Source: Aquimarina sp. AU58 (GTDB lineage Bacteria; Bacteroidota; Bacteroidia; Flavobacteriales; Flavobacteriaceae). From it: DNA of 64,000 nucleotides. The stretch is taken from contig NZ_OMPD01000004.1 of NCBI RefSeq assembly GCF_900312745.1, positions 1 through 64,000 of the forward strand, given 5' to 3'. Below the pieces are notes generated by a model that made no database searches, was not told the DNA's origin, and saw only the letters and a list, made by a program, of their open reading frames with translations. Positions 34,221 to 44,054 of the stretch are shown here, piece after piece. Position 1 is the stretch's first letter; each line of letters starts with the position of its first letter. Made by a program: the position numbers and the translations under genes.

Positions 34221-35120
34221 ATGCAATTATTTGTATATCGTTTAGTCTATCCAATGTTGTGGGTAATATCTAAATTACCCTGGCGATTATTATATTTTTT
34301 ATCCAGTACTGTTTATATTTTAGTGTATCGCATTATTGGCTATAGAAAAAAGGTAGTTACAAAAATCCTAACATTAGCTTTTCCCGAAAAACCTATAGAT
34401 GAAATTTATAAAATTCGTAAAAAATTTTACAAACATATGTGCGATATGTTTATGGAAATGATAAAAAGTCTTTCTATTTCTAAAGAAGAAATGACCAAAA
34501 GATTTACAATACTTGACTCTCATACTTTTAAAGAAGTACAATCTCATCAAAAAAGTATTATTGTATTAATGGGGCATTATGCTAGTTATGAGTGGGCAAT
34601 TGCTGCTCAATTCGCAATGGATTTTCCTATAGTTGGTGTATACAAAAAAATTAAAAACAAACATTTTGATCAATTAGCACATCGTATAAGAGGTAGATTT
34701 AATACAAGGCTTATAAGACATCGTAAGGTGATTAAAGAGATTACCCGAGATAAAGTAAACGGCAAATTATGCGCCTATGGTTTATTATCTGATCAATCTC
34801 CCAAATTGAAAAATGCATTATACTGGACCGATTTTATGAACATTAAAGTTCCTGTTATTGCAGGAGGGGAAGTACTAGCAAAAAGGTTAGATATGCCTGT
34901 AATGTACCTAAAAGTAGAGAAAATAAAACGTGGCTATTATCAGGCAAAATTCATAAAAATTACCGATGATCCAAAAAAGTGTGAAGACCATTTTATTACA
35001 AAAACCTACCTCTCTTTATTAGAGAACCAAATCAAAGAAAATCCTGAATATTATCTTTGGACTCATAGACGATGGAAGCATCGAAATACGAAAATTCCTA
35101 AAGGTGCAATAGTCGATTAG
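34221..35120 (+). CDS. LpxL/HtrB-type lysophospholipid acyltransferase, paralogue 1
   Basis: A 299-residue inner-membrane enzyme of the LpxL/HtrB family, which moves acyl chains from acyl-ACP to lipid A or related lipids. The catalytic HX4D/E motif is His119-Glu124 in MGHYASYEW. A hydrophobic N-terminal anchor (residues 3-40), DQSPKLKNALYWTDFM and the C-terminal YYLWTHRRWKHRN are family features. It is the first of three equal-length tandem paralogues with identical motif positions and ends. The exact acceptor (lipid A, aminolipid or ornithine lipid) cannot be told. It has a good promoter box. Confidence 0.88.
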   Translation: MQLFVYRLVYPMLWVISKLPWRLLYFLSSTVYILVYRIIGYRKKVVTKILTLAFPEKPIDEIYKIRKKFYKHMCDMFMEMIKSLSISKEEMTKRFTILDSHTFKEVQSHQKSIIVLMGHYASYEWAIAAQFAMDFPIVGVYKKIKNKHFDQLAHRIRGRFNTRLIRHRKVIKEITRDKVNGKLCAYGLLSDQSPKLKNALYWTDFMNIKVPVIAGGEVLAKRLDMPVMYLKVEKIKRGYYQAKFIKITDDPKKCEDHFITKTYLSLLENQIKENPEYYLWTHRRWKHRNTKIPKGAIVD

Positions 35121-35259
35121 ATCAAAGATAGTATGTACTCTAATGATCTTACCATTTCGTTTTTATAGCACCATATTTTCATTTTTAGTATTTTTTAATG
35201 CCCAAATCTCTAGATTTAACAAAATACCATTATTTTCGTAAATTAAACCCCGCCTTTTT

Positions 35260-36159
35260 ATGCAATTAATTATCTATAAATTAGTCTACCCTTTTTTATG
35301 GTTTATTTCAAAACTACCATGGAGACTTTTTTATGCATTTTCTACATGCATTTTTTTCCTGGTATATTATATTTTTCGATACCGAAGAAAAACTGTAACT
35401 CAAAATCTGGAGTTAGTTTTCCCAAACAAAACTTTTCGAGAAATCAAAAAAATACGAAAAGAGTTTTACCAGCATATGTGTGATATGTTTCTCGAAATGA
35501 TTAAATCGATATCCATTTCAAATGAAGAAATGAAAGAACGATTTAAGGTTACAAATATTGAAAAACTACACGAATTAGAAGCTAAGAAAGAAAATATCAT
35601 GATACTTATGGCCCATTATGCTAGTTATGAGTGGGCAAATGTAATTGATATACAAACAAATTTTCAGGCAGTTGGAGTATATAAGAAAATAGGAAATAAA
35701 TACTTCGATCGATTAGTACATCGAATTAGAGCCCGATTTGGCTCGAGAGTAATAGGTACTAAAGATGCTATGAAAGTAATTACAGAAGATCAATCTAAAG
35801 AAGGATTATATATGTATGGACTAATTTCTGATCAATCTCCAAAATTATATAAAGCAACCTTTTGGACTGACTTTATGAGCATTAAAGTTCCTGTTTTTTT
35901 AGGAGCAGAAGTATTGTCGAAACGATTAGGGTTAAACACATACTATTTACAAGTTGAAAAAATAAAAAGAGGATACTATCAAGCTACTTTTGTTACACTA
36001 ACAGAAGACTCGAAAAACTGTGAAGACTATTCTATTGTAAAAAGCTACCTTAGATTACTGGAAAATCAAATTTATAATAAACCACAGTATTACCTATGGT
36101 CTCACAAACGATGGAAACACCGCAATGCGCCTATTCCTGAAGGTGCCACTGTAGATTAA
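35260..36159 (+). CDS. LpxL/HtrB-type lysophospholipid acyltransferase, paralogue 2
   Basis: Another 299-residue paralogue of the gene before it. The catalytic motif is MAHYASYEWAN (His119, Glu124), then DQSPKLYKATFWTDFM and YYLWSHKRWKHRNAPIPEGA. Alignment to its neighbours needs no gaps. The Gly before the catalytic His is Ala here, the only motif change I see. The 139 bases before it contain TATTTTCG, one base off the -7 consensus, so it may be expressed separately. The acceptor lipid is unknown. Confidence 0.87.
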   Translation: MQLIIYKLVYPFLWFISKLPWRLFYAFSTCIFFLVYYIFRYRRKTVTQNLELVFPNKTFREIKKIRKEFYQHMCDMFLEMIKSISISNEEMKERFKVTNIEKLHELEAKKENIMILMAHYASYEWANVIDIQTNFQAVGVYKKIGNKYFDRLVHRIRARFGSRVIGTKDAMKVITEDQSKEGLYMYGLISDQSPKLYKATFWTDFMSIKVPVFLGAEVLSKRLGLNTYYLQVEKIKRGYYQATFVTLTEDSKNCEDYSIVKSYLRLLENQIYNKPQYYLWSHKRWKHRNAPIPEGATVD

Positions 36160-36225
36160 AACCTGGATTCATCTACATACTGCCAAATAAGCTTACCTTT
36201 ATGCGTTTTTAACTACACTACATTT

Positions 36226-37125
36226 ATGCAATTAATTATATATTACTTAGTTTATCCTATAATATTAGGTATCTCTAAACTACCCTGGCGATTATTTTAT
36301 GCGTTTTCTACCTGTGCTTATATTTTGGTATACTATGTTATTAGGTACAGAAGAAAAACAGTAACAGGGAACTTACAACTGGTTTTCCCAGAAAAATCTA
36401 AAAAAGAAATCCGGGATATTAGTAAATCATTTTATAAACATATGTGTGATATGTTTTTAGAAATGACAAAATCACTTTCAATTTCTAGAGAAGAATTAAT
36501 AAAACGATATAAAGTTGTAAATCTGGATGAGTTTCATGAGTTTGAAAGGAAAAATAAAAGTATAATTACATTAATGGGGCATTATGGTAGTTTCGAATGG
36601 TCTAATGCAGTCGATCTTGTTTCTTTAAACCCATGTGTAGGAATCTATAAACAAATAGAAAACAAATATTTTGATCGTCTTGCACATCGTATCCGAGGTC
36701 GTTTTGATTCCCGACTTATTCCTAGTCATAAGGTTGCAAGACAAATTATAAAAGATAAAAAGGAAGGTACTGTATGCGGATACGGTATGATCTCTGATCA
36801 ATCTCCAAAAATTTACAACGCAAAATATTGGACAGATTTTATGGGAGTCAAAGTGCCCATATTTTTAGGAGGCGAGTTCTTAGCACAACGACTTGATGTT
36901 ATTGTATTATATCTTCATGTAGAAAAAGTAAAACGAGGGCACTATGAAGTAAGATTTATCCCTATCTCTGAAAACAGTAAAGAAGAAGAACCATATTTCA
37001 TCATAAAAAAATACCTTCAATTACTTGAGAATCAAATTCGTGAAAAACCTCAATATTACTTATGGACTCACAAACGCTGGAAACATAGGAATTCACAAAT
37101 TCCTGAGGGAGCCATAGTCGATTAA
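36226..37125 (+). CDS. LpxL/HtrB-type lysophospholipid acyltransferase, paralogue 3
   Basis: The third 299-residue paralogue, with MGHYGSFEWSN (His119, Glu124), DQSPKIYNAKYWTDFM and YYLWTHKRWKHRNSQIPEGA. It follows paralogue 2 after 66 bases and is probably co-transcribed with it. All three keep the active site, so subfunctionalisation (different acyl chains or conditions) is more likely than decay. Confidence 0.87.
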   Translation: MQLIIYYLVYPIILGISKLPWRLFYAFSTCAYILVYYVIRYRRKTVTGNLQLVFPEKSKKEIRDISKSFYKHMCDMFLEMTKSLSISREELIKRYKVVNLDEFHEFERKNKSIITLMGHYGSFEWSNAVDLVSLNPCVGIYKQIENKYFDRLAHRIRGRFDSRLIPSHKVARQIIKDKKEGTVCGYGMISDQSPKIYNAKYWTDFMGVKVPIFLGGEFLAQRLDVIVLYLHVEKVKRGHYEVRFIPISENSKEEEPYFIIKKYLQLLENQIREKPQYYLWTHKRWKHRNSQIPEGAIVD

Positions 37126-37415
37126 ACTATGTATCAAATTTGTTATGGCGTATAGTTTGATCAAATATATTTTATCACCCTGGCAGGACTACATTTTTTT
37201 ACCAAATTTAATGTCTTTTTAGAATTTATTAGATGTTATGTTTGGCATATGAAGTAATTAAATTTCATGGTTTTCAGGGGTTTATTACATAAACATATCC
37301 TATATCTTCGTTTTAAAATATGTATATCACTAATATACCTATCTACTAATAAGAACTTTACCCTAAAGTTTCTTCCTAATTAGGTTTTAAAAATGATATC
37401 GTTAAAAAAATAAAA

Positions 37416-38405
37416 GTGTTGAATACAATTAAAAAAAACTGGAGTATTGGTTTATTAAGTATTATTATTAATATAATAAGCTGTTGCGCAGTTTTGTGGA
37501 TTATACTTCTATTTACCGGTCAAAAAGAGAATCTGGATATTGGTAAAGCCATACAAATGCTGGTTATACGAATACTTCCACTAGCCACTGGTATTGCTTT
37601 TTCTGCAAAACTCATTCTCTCTTTTTTAAACAACAAAAAAATAATTCTTGTCATCATTTTCATCATCACTATTAGTGTTCTTTTGGCAATTGTTTGGGGG
37701 TATATCGCTTTTTTATCTACTCTCCTATTTGCTATCGGATACGGTGTATATAACTCGACTGTTCTCCCTGGCATGATAATTATATACTTTATAGCTATCC
37801 TCTTGCAATTTAGCTTTTTACATCTATTTTTATCACAAAATAATGAGCGTACAAATAATGGGGTTTTGGGACTTGTCCTTTTACCTGTTTATACAATAGG
37901 TTTTACTGCTATTTCTATATTCATAACATTTGGTATTACCATGTATCCTTTACTATTTCATAAAGAAACATATCTTATTCCCCAAAATTTTCAAGGGTGT
38001 ATTAGAGTAGTATATAACTTTGAATGCGGTGAAGAGGCACAGAAAAAAAATGGAAGAAGTATCATACATGTACCTGATAATGGGCTTATACTTCTTAAAA
38101 ACGACCTAAAACGCCCCAAAAACCTTCTTGTTACTATATGGGAACAACAATTAGATCAAAAATTCTATATCGTTGATAGCAAAGGAAATAAAGAAAAACT
38201 ACGTCATAAAGAACGATATTCACAAGATACTTCGAAAGGAGTTAGAATAACTGGTATAAACGAAAGAGGAGAACCTGGTGACAGCAATTTTGTAATATTC
38301 AAAAGGTTTTATGTCTATAATGGCTCAAGTATTAAAAATGAACTTGACTGCTCTACTGTAGAAGATAATCTATTTAATGAGCTCGAAAAATGCCAGAGTA
38401 ATTAA
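37416..38405 (+). CDS. Integral membrane protein with DUF6843-like C-domain
   Basis: A 329-residue protein. Five or six membrane helices fill the first ~195 residues, and an outside domain of about 130 residues starts at YLIPQNFQGCIRVVYNFECG. The stretch GRSIIHVPDNGLILL and the late motif FKRFYVYNG resemble DUF6843, a tentative match. The start codon is GTG at 37416 followed by TTG; no ATG lies nearby in frame. The 290 bases between this gene and the acyltransferases hold no gene. The function is unknown. Confidence 0.7.
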   Translation: MLNTIKKNWSIGLLSIIINIISCCAVLWIILLFTGQKENLDIGKAIQMLVIRILPLATGIAFSAKLILSFLNNKKIILVIIFIITISVLLAIVWGYIAFLSTLLFAIGYGVYNSTVLPGMIIIYFIAILLQFSFLHLFLSQNNERTNNGVLGLVLLPVYTIGFTAISIFITFGITMYPLLFHKETYLIPQNFQGCIRVVYNFECGEEAQKKNGRSIIHVPDNGLILLKNDLKRPKNLLVTIWEQQLDQKFYIVDSKGNKEKLRHKERYSQDTSKGVRITGINERGEPGDSNFVIFKRFYVYNGSSIKNELDCSTVEDNLFNELEKCQSN

Positions 38406-38435
38406 AGAATATTATTCAACCATAATTTTATCTAA

Positions 38436-38480
38436 AATAAGATATCTATATCAACTCAAGATAGAAATAGATACCTTATT
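38436..38480. terminator. Hairpin between convergent genes
   Basis: AATAAGATATCTAT (38436-38449) pairs with ATAGATACCTTATT (38467-38480) with one mismatch. It lies between the DUF6843-like gene and glmM, both ending here. It is a likely weak shared terminator. Confidence 0.5.
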
Positions 38481-38531
38481 ATATATTCTTTCAACGAAAA
38501 GATCCAAGTAAATAAAACGTTTGGCTAAATT

Positions 38532-39920
38532 TTACATTCCAGCTATTTCTTTTAAAGTAATGATCGTATCTTCTGCCAATGAATCTGCCTTTTCCTGGCT
38601 CAAGGCTTCGGTGTAAATACGAATGATAGGCTCTGTATTACTTTTACGTAAATGTACCCAACAATCTGCAAAATCTACTTTTACGCCATCAACAGTAGAG
38701 ACTTCTTCTGAAACATATTTTGAATGAAATCCTTTTAAAATAGCATCAACATCTAAATCTGGAGTTAGCTGAATTTTATTTTTACTCATAAAATAAGAAG
38801 GGTAACTATCTCGTAACTCGCTTACACTGCATTTCTTTTCTGCCAGGTGTGTAAGGAATAAGGCTACTCCTACCAACGAATCTCTTCCGTAATGTGATTC
38901 TGGATATATAATCCCTCCATTACCTTCGCCACCGATAACTGCATTATTTGCTTTCATCAACTCTACTACATTAACCTCGCCTACAGCACTTGCTTCGTAG
39001 TTCCCATTATGTTTTTGTGTTACATCTCTTAACGCTCTACTTGATGATAAATTAGAAACAGTATTGCCACCAGTTTTTCCTAATACAAAATCGGCACAGG
39101 CAACTAATGTATATTCTTCTCCAAACATTTCTCCATTCTCACTCATAAAAGCAAGACGATCTACATCAGGATCGACGGTGATTCCCATATCTGCCTTCTC
39201 CTTAACTACTAATTCTGACAAATCTGTTAAATGTTCTTTTAATGGTTCTGGGTTATGAGGGAAGTGCCCATTAGGCTCACAATATAATTCAATAGTCTCT
39301 ACTCCCATTTTCTTAAGTAACCCCGGTATGGCAATACCTCCTGTAGAATTAACAGCATCTACAACAACTTTGAAACCAGATTTACTCACCAATTCTACAT
39401 CTACCAGAGATAGATTTAGCACTTCTTCAATATGTTTATCGATATAGGTATCATTTACCGTGATACTTCCCAAATCATCAACCTCTGCAAAAACATATTC
39501 ATCATTTTCTGCTATATCCAAAATCTTTTTACCATTCTCTGCATTCAAAAATTCTCCTTTATGGTTCAGTAATTTTAATGCATTCCACTGTTTCGGATTG
39601 TGACTAGCTGTAAGAATTATTCCTCCATCTGCTTTTTCTAAAGGAACAGCAATCTCTACGGTAGGTGTCGTAGAAAGGTCTAAATCAATAACATGAATCC
39701 CCAATCCAACCAAACTGTTCATTACCAATTGTTGAATCATAGGTCCAGAAATTCTGGCATCACGACCAACAACTACAATTGGATGATCTTTATTAGTTTC
39801 ATTTTTTAGCCAACTTCCATAAGCCGAAGCAAATTTTACCGCATCTACCGGAGTAAGATTATCACCAACTGTTCCTCCAATTGTTCCTCTAATCCCTGAA
39901 ATTGATTTTATTAATGTCAT
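38532..39920 (-). CDS. glmM: Phosphoglucosamine mutase (phosphohexomutase)
   Basis: A 462-residue alpha-D-phosphohexomutase. The phosphoserine is Ser106 in ILTASHNPKQWNAL. The Mg loop is TVDPDVDRLAF, the sugar-binding loop GGEGNGGII, and the phosphate loop RKSNTEPIIRIY. GlmM turns glucosamine-6-phosphate into glucosamine-1-phosphate for UDP-GlcNAc, needed for peptidoglycan and lipopolysaccharide. Bacteroidota annotate this form as glmM, but phosphomannomutase or phosphoglucomutase activity cannot be excluded from sequence alone. It is transcribed alone, away from the acpH operon. Confidence 0.88.
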   Translation of the reverse strand: MTLIKSISGIRGTIGGTVGDNLTPVDAVKFASAYGSWLKNETNKDHPIVVVGRDARISGPMIQQLVMNSLVGLGIHVIDLDLSTTPTVEIAVPLEKADGGIILTASHNPKQWNALKLLNHKGEFLNAENGKKILDIAENDEYVFAEVDDLGSITVNDTYIDKHIEEVLNLSLVDVELVSKSGFKVVVDAVNSTGGIAIPGLLKKMGVETIELYCEPNGHFPHNPEPLKEHLTDLSELVVKEKADMGITVDPDVDRLAFMSENGEMFGEEYTLVACADFVLGKTGGNTVSNLSSSRALRDVTQKHNGNYEASAVGEVNVVELMKANNAVIGGEGNGGIIYPESHYGRDSLVGVALFLTHLAEKKCSVSELRDSYPSYFMSKNKIQLTPDLDVDAILKGFHSKYVSEEVSTVDGVKVDFADCWVHLRKSNTEPIIRIYTEALSQEKADSLAEDTIITLKEIAGM

Positions 39921-40259
39921 ATATTTTGATTGATTTTTCTATTTCGAACAAATGTACAAGATATGACAAACAGCAACAATTTAATAGGTTATAATTTTAT
40001 AAACACAATCAGTTTTTTACAAAAATTAATGAATCTTTAAATCTTTACTTGCAATTTCTTTATTACACGATAAATGCAAAACAATAATTGTAAAAGAAAG
40101 GATAAACATGGTGCATTTCAGCATCTAAGTTTTTAGGGATATCATCAAAAGTAATTTATTTTAACCACTAGCCTTTATTTTTTTACAAGTGATACTTTTT
40201 GTCATACAAACAACTATAATTAATAGATATTAGTATTTAAAAAATCGTATTTTAACCCA
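39921..40259. other. Divergent intergenic region, glmM / ACP phosphodiesterase
   Basis: 339 AT-rich bases with no supported gene. Both flanking genes start here, so it must hold two promoters. I see no strong repeat, hairpin or RNA signature. Confidence 0.5.
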
Positions 40260-40847
40260 ATGAATTTTCTAGCCCACATATATCTTTCTGGTGAAGACCA
40301 AGAACTTAAAATAGGTAATTTTATCGCAGACTCTGTCAAAGGAAAAAAGCAATTACTACAATATTCAAACCGTATTCAGCAAGGTATTACCTTGCATCGT
40401 AAAATTGATTCATATACCGATACTCATGCCATTGTAAGAAAAAGTGTATCTAGGTTATTTCCAAAATACAGGCATTACAGTACTGTAATCGTAGATGTTC
40501 TTTATGATCATTTTTTGGCAGCTAATTGGAAAGAATACTCCAATATTCCTCTTGAAACGTATGTAGCAGAGTTTTATGATTTATTGTATAAATATCATGA
40601 AGTTTTACCTAAACAGATTCAAAATTTTATGCCCTATATGATTAAAGACAACTGGCTTCTTAGCTATGCCACCATTCCAGGAATAGGTACAATATTATAT
40701 CAAATGAATCAGAGAACAAAAAATAGATCTAAGATGAATTTTGCAGTTATCGAACTCGAACAATATTATGTTGATTTTGATAAAGAATTTCGTTCTTTTT
40801 TTGAAGAATTAGAACTTTACACTAAAAATGAAATAAGAATATTATGA
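40260..40847 (+). CDS. acpH: ACP phosphodiesterase (AcpH, DUF479 family)
   Basis: A 195-residue HD-like phosphodiesterase that removes the phosphopantetheine arm from acyl carrier protein. The N-terminus MNFLAHIYLSG and the motifs IGNFIADSVKG, GITLHRKIDSYTDTH and VIVDVLYDHFLAANW are diagnostic for AcpH/DUF479. The length is typical. Its stop overlaps the start of gamma-glutamyltransferase by 4 bases (ATGA), so the two are translationally coupled in an operon that also holds the AlkD-like gene. Confidence 0.92.
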   Translation: MNFLAHIYLSGEDQELKIGNFIADSVKGKKQLLQYSNRIQQGITLHRKIDSYTDTHAIVRKSVSRLFPKYRHYSTVIVDVLYDHFLAANWKEYSNIPLETYVAEFYDLLYKYHEVLPKQIQNFMPYMIKDNWLLSYATIPGIGTILYQMNQRTKNRSKMNFAVIELEQYYVDFDKEFRSFFEELELYTKNEIRIL

Positions 40848-42558
40848 ACATAAGATCCAATAGGTATTTATTTTATATCACTTTACTTGTCTTAAATTTT
40901 TCATGTAAAAATAATACAGAAGTAAAGCAAGAGGTCAAACCAGTTGTTGGTCTCGTTACTCAAAAAGCTATGGTTGTTTCTGCCCGGGAGGAGGCTTCAA
41001 AAATTGGAGCAGACATCATGAAAAAAGGAGGAAATGCTTTTGATGCTATGGTTGGTACAGCTATGGCTTTAGCAGTTACATACCCTGTAGCAGGAAACTT
41101 GGGAGGTGGTGGATTTATGGTATACCGAAAAGCTAATGGTGAAACTGGTGCTTTGGATTATAGAGAAAAAGGACCTCTGGCTTCTACCAAAGATATGTAT
41201 CTGGATGATAAAGGAGAATTTATCGCTAAAAAAAGTCAACTCGGAGCTATGGCTGTTGGTGTTCCCGGAACTATTGCCGGTATTTTTGAAGTGCATAAAA
41301 AATTTGGATCCTTACCCATTGAAGACATACTTACTCCTGTGGTACAATTGGCAAAAAGAGGTTTTGTGATTACCGAAAAACAAGAAAGACGCTTTGTACA
41401 TTATAAAGATTTATTCTATGAGGCTAATGAAGATACAATTCCTATTCTTAGAGGTTATAAAGCCAATGATACCTTAAAAAACAAAAACTAGCTGAAACAC
41501 TAGAGAGGATCATTAAAAATGGAGCTGCCGAGTTGTATGAAGGCGAATCTGGTCAAAAACTGGTTAATTTCATCCAATCCAGAGGTGGTATCATCACTAT
41601 GGATGATTTGGGAAAATACAAAGCAAAATGGCGTAAACCTGTACAGTTTAGGTATAAAAACCTCAATATAACTTCTATGTCTCCACCTTCGAGTGGCGGT
41701 ATATGTCTTGCTCAGATTATGAAGATGATAGAACCTTATGATCTAAGCAGCTATGGCCATAATTCTCTTAAAAGTATACAGGTAATTACAGAAGCAGAAC
41801 GAAGGGCTTATGCAGATCGTAGTTTTTATTTAGGTGATCCTGATTTTGTAAAAATTCCTATCGATACATTGATTAATGAATCCTACCTTTCTAATCGCAT
41901 GCTAGATTTTAGTTTTGACAAGGCTACATTATCTTCAGATATTAATCGTGGTAGCATTCCAGGATATGAAAGTGACGAAACCACCCACTATTCTATTGTA
42001 GATCAATTCGGAAATGCTATTTCGGTAACAACGACACTTAACGGAGCTTATGGTTCTAAATTATATGTTCCAGAATTAGGTTTCTTTCTAAATAATGAGA
42101 TGGATGATTTTAGCGCCAAACCTGGTGTACCAAATATGTTTGGATTAACAGGCGCAGAAGCCAATGCCATAGCTCCCGAAAAAAGAATGTTAAGCTCTAT
42201 GACTCCTACAATTGTAGAGAAAGATGGAAAATTTTGGATGTCTGTTGGTACTCCTGGAGGATCTACCATTATTACTTCGGTACTGCAGACTATTTTAAAT
42301 GTGAAAGAATTTGGAATGACCATGCAAGATGCAGTTAATGCTCCCAGGTTTCATCATCAATGGTTACCCGATATCGTAGTATTTGAGCCAGAATCATTTA
42401 ATCATATCTTATTAGATAGCCTACGGCAAAAAGGATATCAAATTAATGAAGAAGATTCTAAAATTATTGGCAAGGTTGATGGTATTCTTGTTCTCCCAGA
42501 TGGAAGACTCGAAGGCGGGGCAGATAAAAGAGGTGATGATACTGCAGTAGGGTTTTAA
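40844..42558 (+). CDS. ggt: Gamma-glutamyltransferase, reading frame broken by a -1 shift
   Basis: Gamma-glutamyltransferases cleave glutathione and transfer the glutamyl group in the periplasm. Frame 1 (215 codons) starts with a lipoprotein signal (LVLNFSCKNN) and carries AGNLGGGGFMVYR, but ends at a TAG at 41489-41491. The rest continues in the -1 frame, from CAA at 41482, with LAETLERII, the autoprocessing Thr in DETTHYSIVD, and GTPGGSTIITSV. Joined, the protein is about 570 residues, normal for the family. The junction is A_AAA_AAC, a classical -1 slippery site. Either programmed frameshifting or a one-A deletion in an A-run (mutation or sequencing error) explains it. Without a shift, no active enzyme is made. 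Confidence 0.85.
41476..41482 (+). other. A_AAA_AAC heptamer at the ggt frame break
   Basis: Read in the frame of the upstream part as TTA AAA AAC. A shift of -1 here continues CAA AAA CTA GCT into the downstream part, and the zero-frame stop follows two codons later. I see no strong stem-loop within 40 bases downstream. Confidence 0.7.
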
Positions 42559-42571
42559 TCTATATAAAAAC

Positions 42572-43243
42572 ATGGATTTCACAACCTCTCTAATGTCTAT
42601 ACTCCAAGGCTATGCTAATGCTCAAGAAGCAATACGAATGGAAGCCTATATGAAAAATCGTTTTTCTTATTATGGCATAAAAGCTCCTATAAGAAAATCG
42701 CTTCTAAAAGATGCTATTCTTCAATATACACCTACTCTCACTCATGATAATGTGATTAGTATTGCAAATGTACTCTATAAAAAACCTCAACGAGAACTAC
42801 ATTATTGCGCTATGGAACTGGTCGATCGACTCTTAAAAAAGAAATATAATATAGGTGACATTGATTTTATAGAACAACTGATTACTACTAATTCCTGGTG
42901 GGATTCGGTTGATTTTATAGCAAAACATATTTTGGGTAAATATTTATTGCAATTCCCAAATCAAATACATCCAGTAATTGAAAAATTTTCTAGTTCTCAT
43001 AAGATGTGGCTTAACCGAAGTGCCATTTTATTTCAATTAGGATATAAAGATAAAACGGATTATCAATTATTATGTCGTCTTTGTGAGCAACATAAATCTT
43101 CTAATGAATTCTTTATAAAGAAAGCTATCGGTTGGGCTTTGCGAGAATACTCAAAAATAAATCCAGATGCTGTAGTAAACTTTATAACCAACACTAAACT
43201 AAAACCTTTATCTGAAAAAGAAGGGTTAAAAAGAATTCGTTAA
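42572..43243 (+). CDS. AlkD-like DNA alkylation repair protein
   Basis: A 223-residue all-helical HEAT-like protein of the AlkD family, DNA glycosylases that remove N3- and N7-alkylated purines. Recognisable parts are RFSYYGIKAPIRKSLLKD near the start, WDSVDFIAKHILG in the middle, and FFIKKAIGWALREYSK near the end. These match the family's conserved helices, including the Trp and Asp of the active cleft. It starts 13 bases after ggt, as the last gene of the acpH-ggt operon. The link to glutathione metabolism is only positional. Confidence 0.88.
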   Translation: MDFTTSLMSILQGYANAQEAIRMEAYMKNRFSYYGIKAPIRKSLLKDAILQYTPTLTHDNVISIANVLYKKPQRELHYCAMELVDRLLKKKYNIGDIDFIEQLITTNSWWDSVDFIAKHILGKYLLQFPNQIHPVIEKFSSSHKMWLNRSAILFQLGYKDKTDYQLLCRLCEQHKSSNEFFIKKAIGWALREYSKINPDAVVNFITNTKLKPLSEKEGLKRIR

Positions 43244-43255
43244 TAATACCTGCCC

Positions 43256-43277
43256 AGAGCCCTTATATTAGGGCTCT
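43256..43277. terminator. Hairpin between convergent AlkD-like and GIN-domain genes
   Basis: AGAGCCCT/AGGGCTCT with loop TATATT, a stable GC-containing stem. No strong T-run follows on the plus strand, so efficiency is uncertain. Confidence 0.55.
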
Positions 43278-43319
43278 ATGTGACAGATAAAGAATAGTAA
43301 CACTTAAATTATTCTGTAT

Positions 43320-44054
43320 TTAATCTACCTTTTTTATTTTACCCATCCCGCGATGGTCTAATTTTGTTGTCTTAGCTTTTCCTTTATAATAAACACTACC
43401 AATACCAGAAGAAGTTATGCTTATTTCTTGTTGTGCATTTACTTCTACTTTTCCGATACCAGAGTTATTAATCTCTAATTTCTGAGCAACCAAATCAAAA
43501 GCTCTTAAAGCTCCTGTTCCATTATTATCAAGAATTACCTCTGTAACCTTTCCTTTCAAAGTAAAATTACCTACCATAGAAATTTCACCATCTAGTTTCT
43601 CACAATCTAATTCTAAAGATGCGTTTCCTACTCCAGATGCCTCAACATCAAGTGTGTTTAAGGAAAGTTTAGAGGAAGTTTTAACATTCCCTACTCCCTT
43701 TACCTTTAACTTTGCTATATCTTTTAGCGTCACATAAACATTCATTTTGGTTTTTCTTTTCACGTTTATTCCTTTTTTCCAGCCTAAAACCAGTGCATTC
43801 CCTTTGTTTTTAACAATTACAGCTTCTTGCAGGTTCTCATCAGTTTCTACTTTTACAGATTCATTTTGTCCCTGAGTAAGGTATACATTATAAACCCCGT
43901 TTACGATGATTTCATTAAAAGGTGATATTGTTCTCTTCTGGGTAACAACATTACCATTACCCTTCATTTTTTTTTGTGCCATCACTGGGGTAATAGTAAG
44001 CAAAGCTATTACTATACATAGCAGCATTGTAATATTACTGTTTTGTGTTTTCAT
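43320..44054 (-). CDS. GIN-domain (DUF2807) exported protein
   Basis: A 244-residue protein with a signal peptide (cut after PVMAQ) and a repeating beta-helix pattern: LKVKGVGNVKTSS, LDVEASGVGNASL, LEINNSGIGKVEV and ISITSSGIGSVYYKG. This is the GIN domain (DUF2807, putative auto-transporter adhesin head), common in Bacteroidota and thought to sit in the cell envelope. The length is typical. It converges with the AlkD-like gene across a hairpin. Its function is unknown. Confidence 0.9.
   Translation of the reverse strand: MKTQNSNITMLLCIVIALLTITPVMAQKKMKGNGNVVTQKRTISPFNEIIVNGVYNVYLTQGQNESVKVETDENLQEAVIVKNKGNALVLGWKKGINVKRKTKMNVYVTLKDIAKLKVKGVGNVKTSSKLSLNTLDVEASGVGNASLELDCEKLDGEISMVGNFTLKGKVTEVILDNNGTGALRAFDLVAQKLEINNSGIGKVEVNAQQEISITSSGIGSVYYKGKAKTTKLDHRGMGKIKKVD

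Noticed and set aside
41533..42558. Second half of gamma-glutamyltransferase as a gene starting at the internal ATG
   Set aside because: The coding similarity continues upstream of this ATG to the slippery site. A start here would lack the export signal and the large-subunit part needed for activity.
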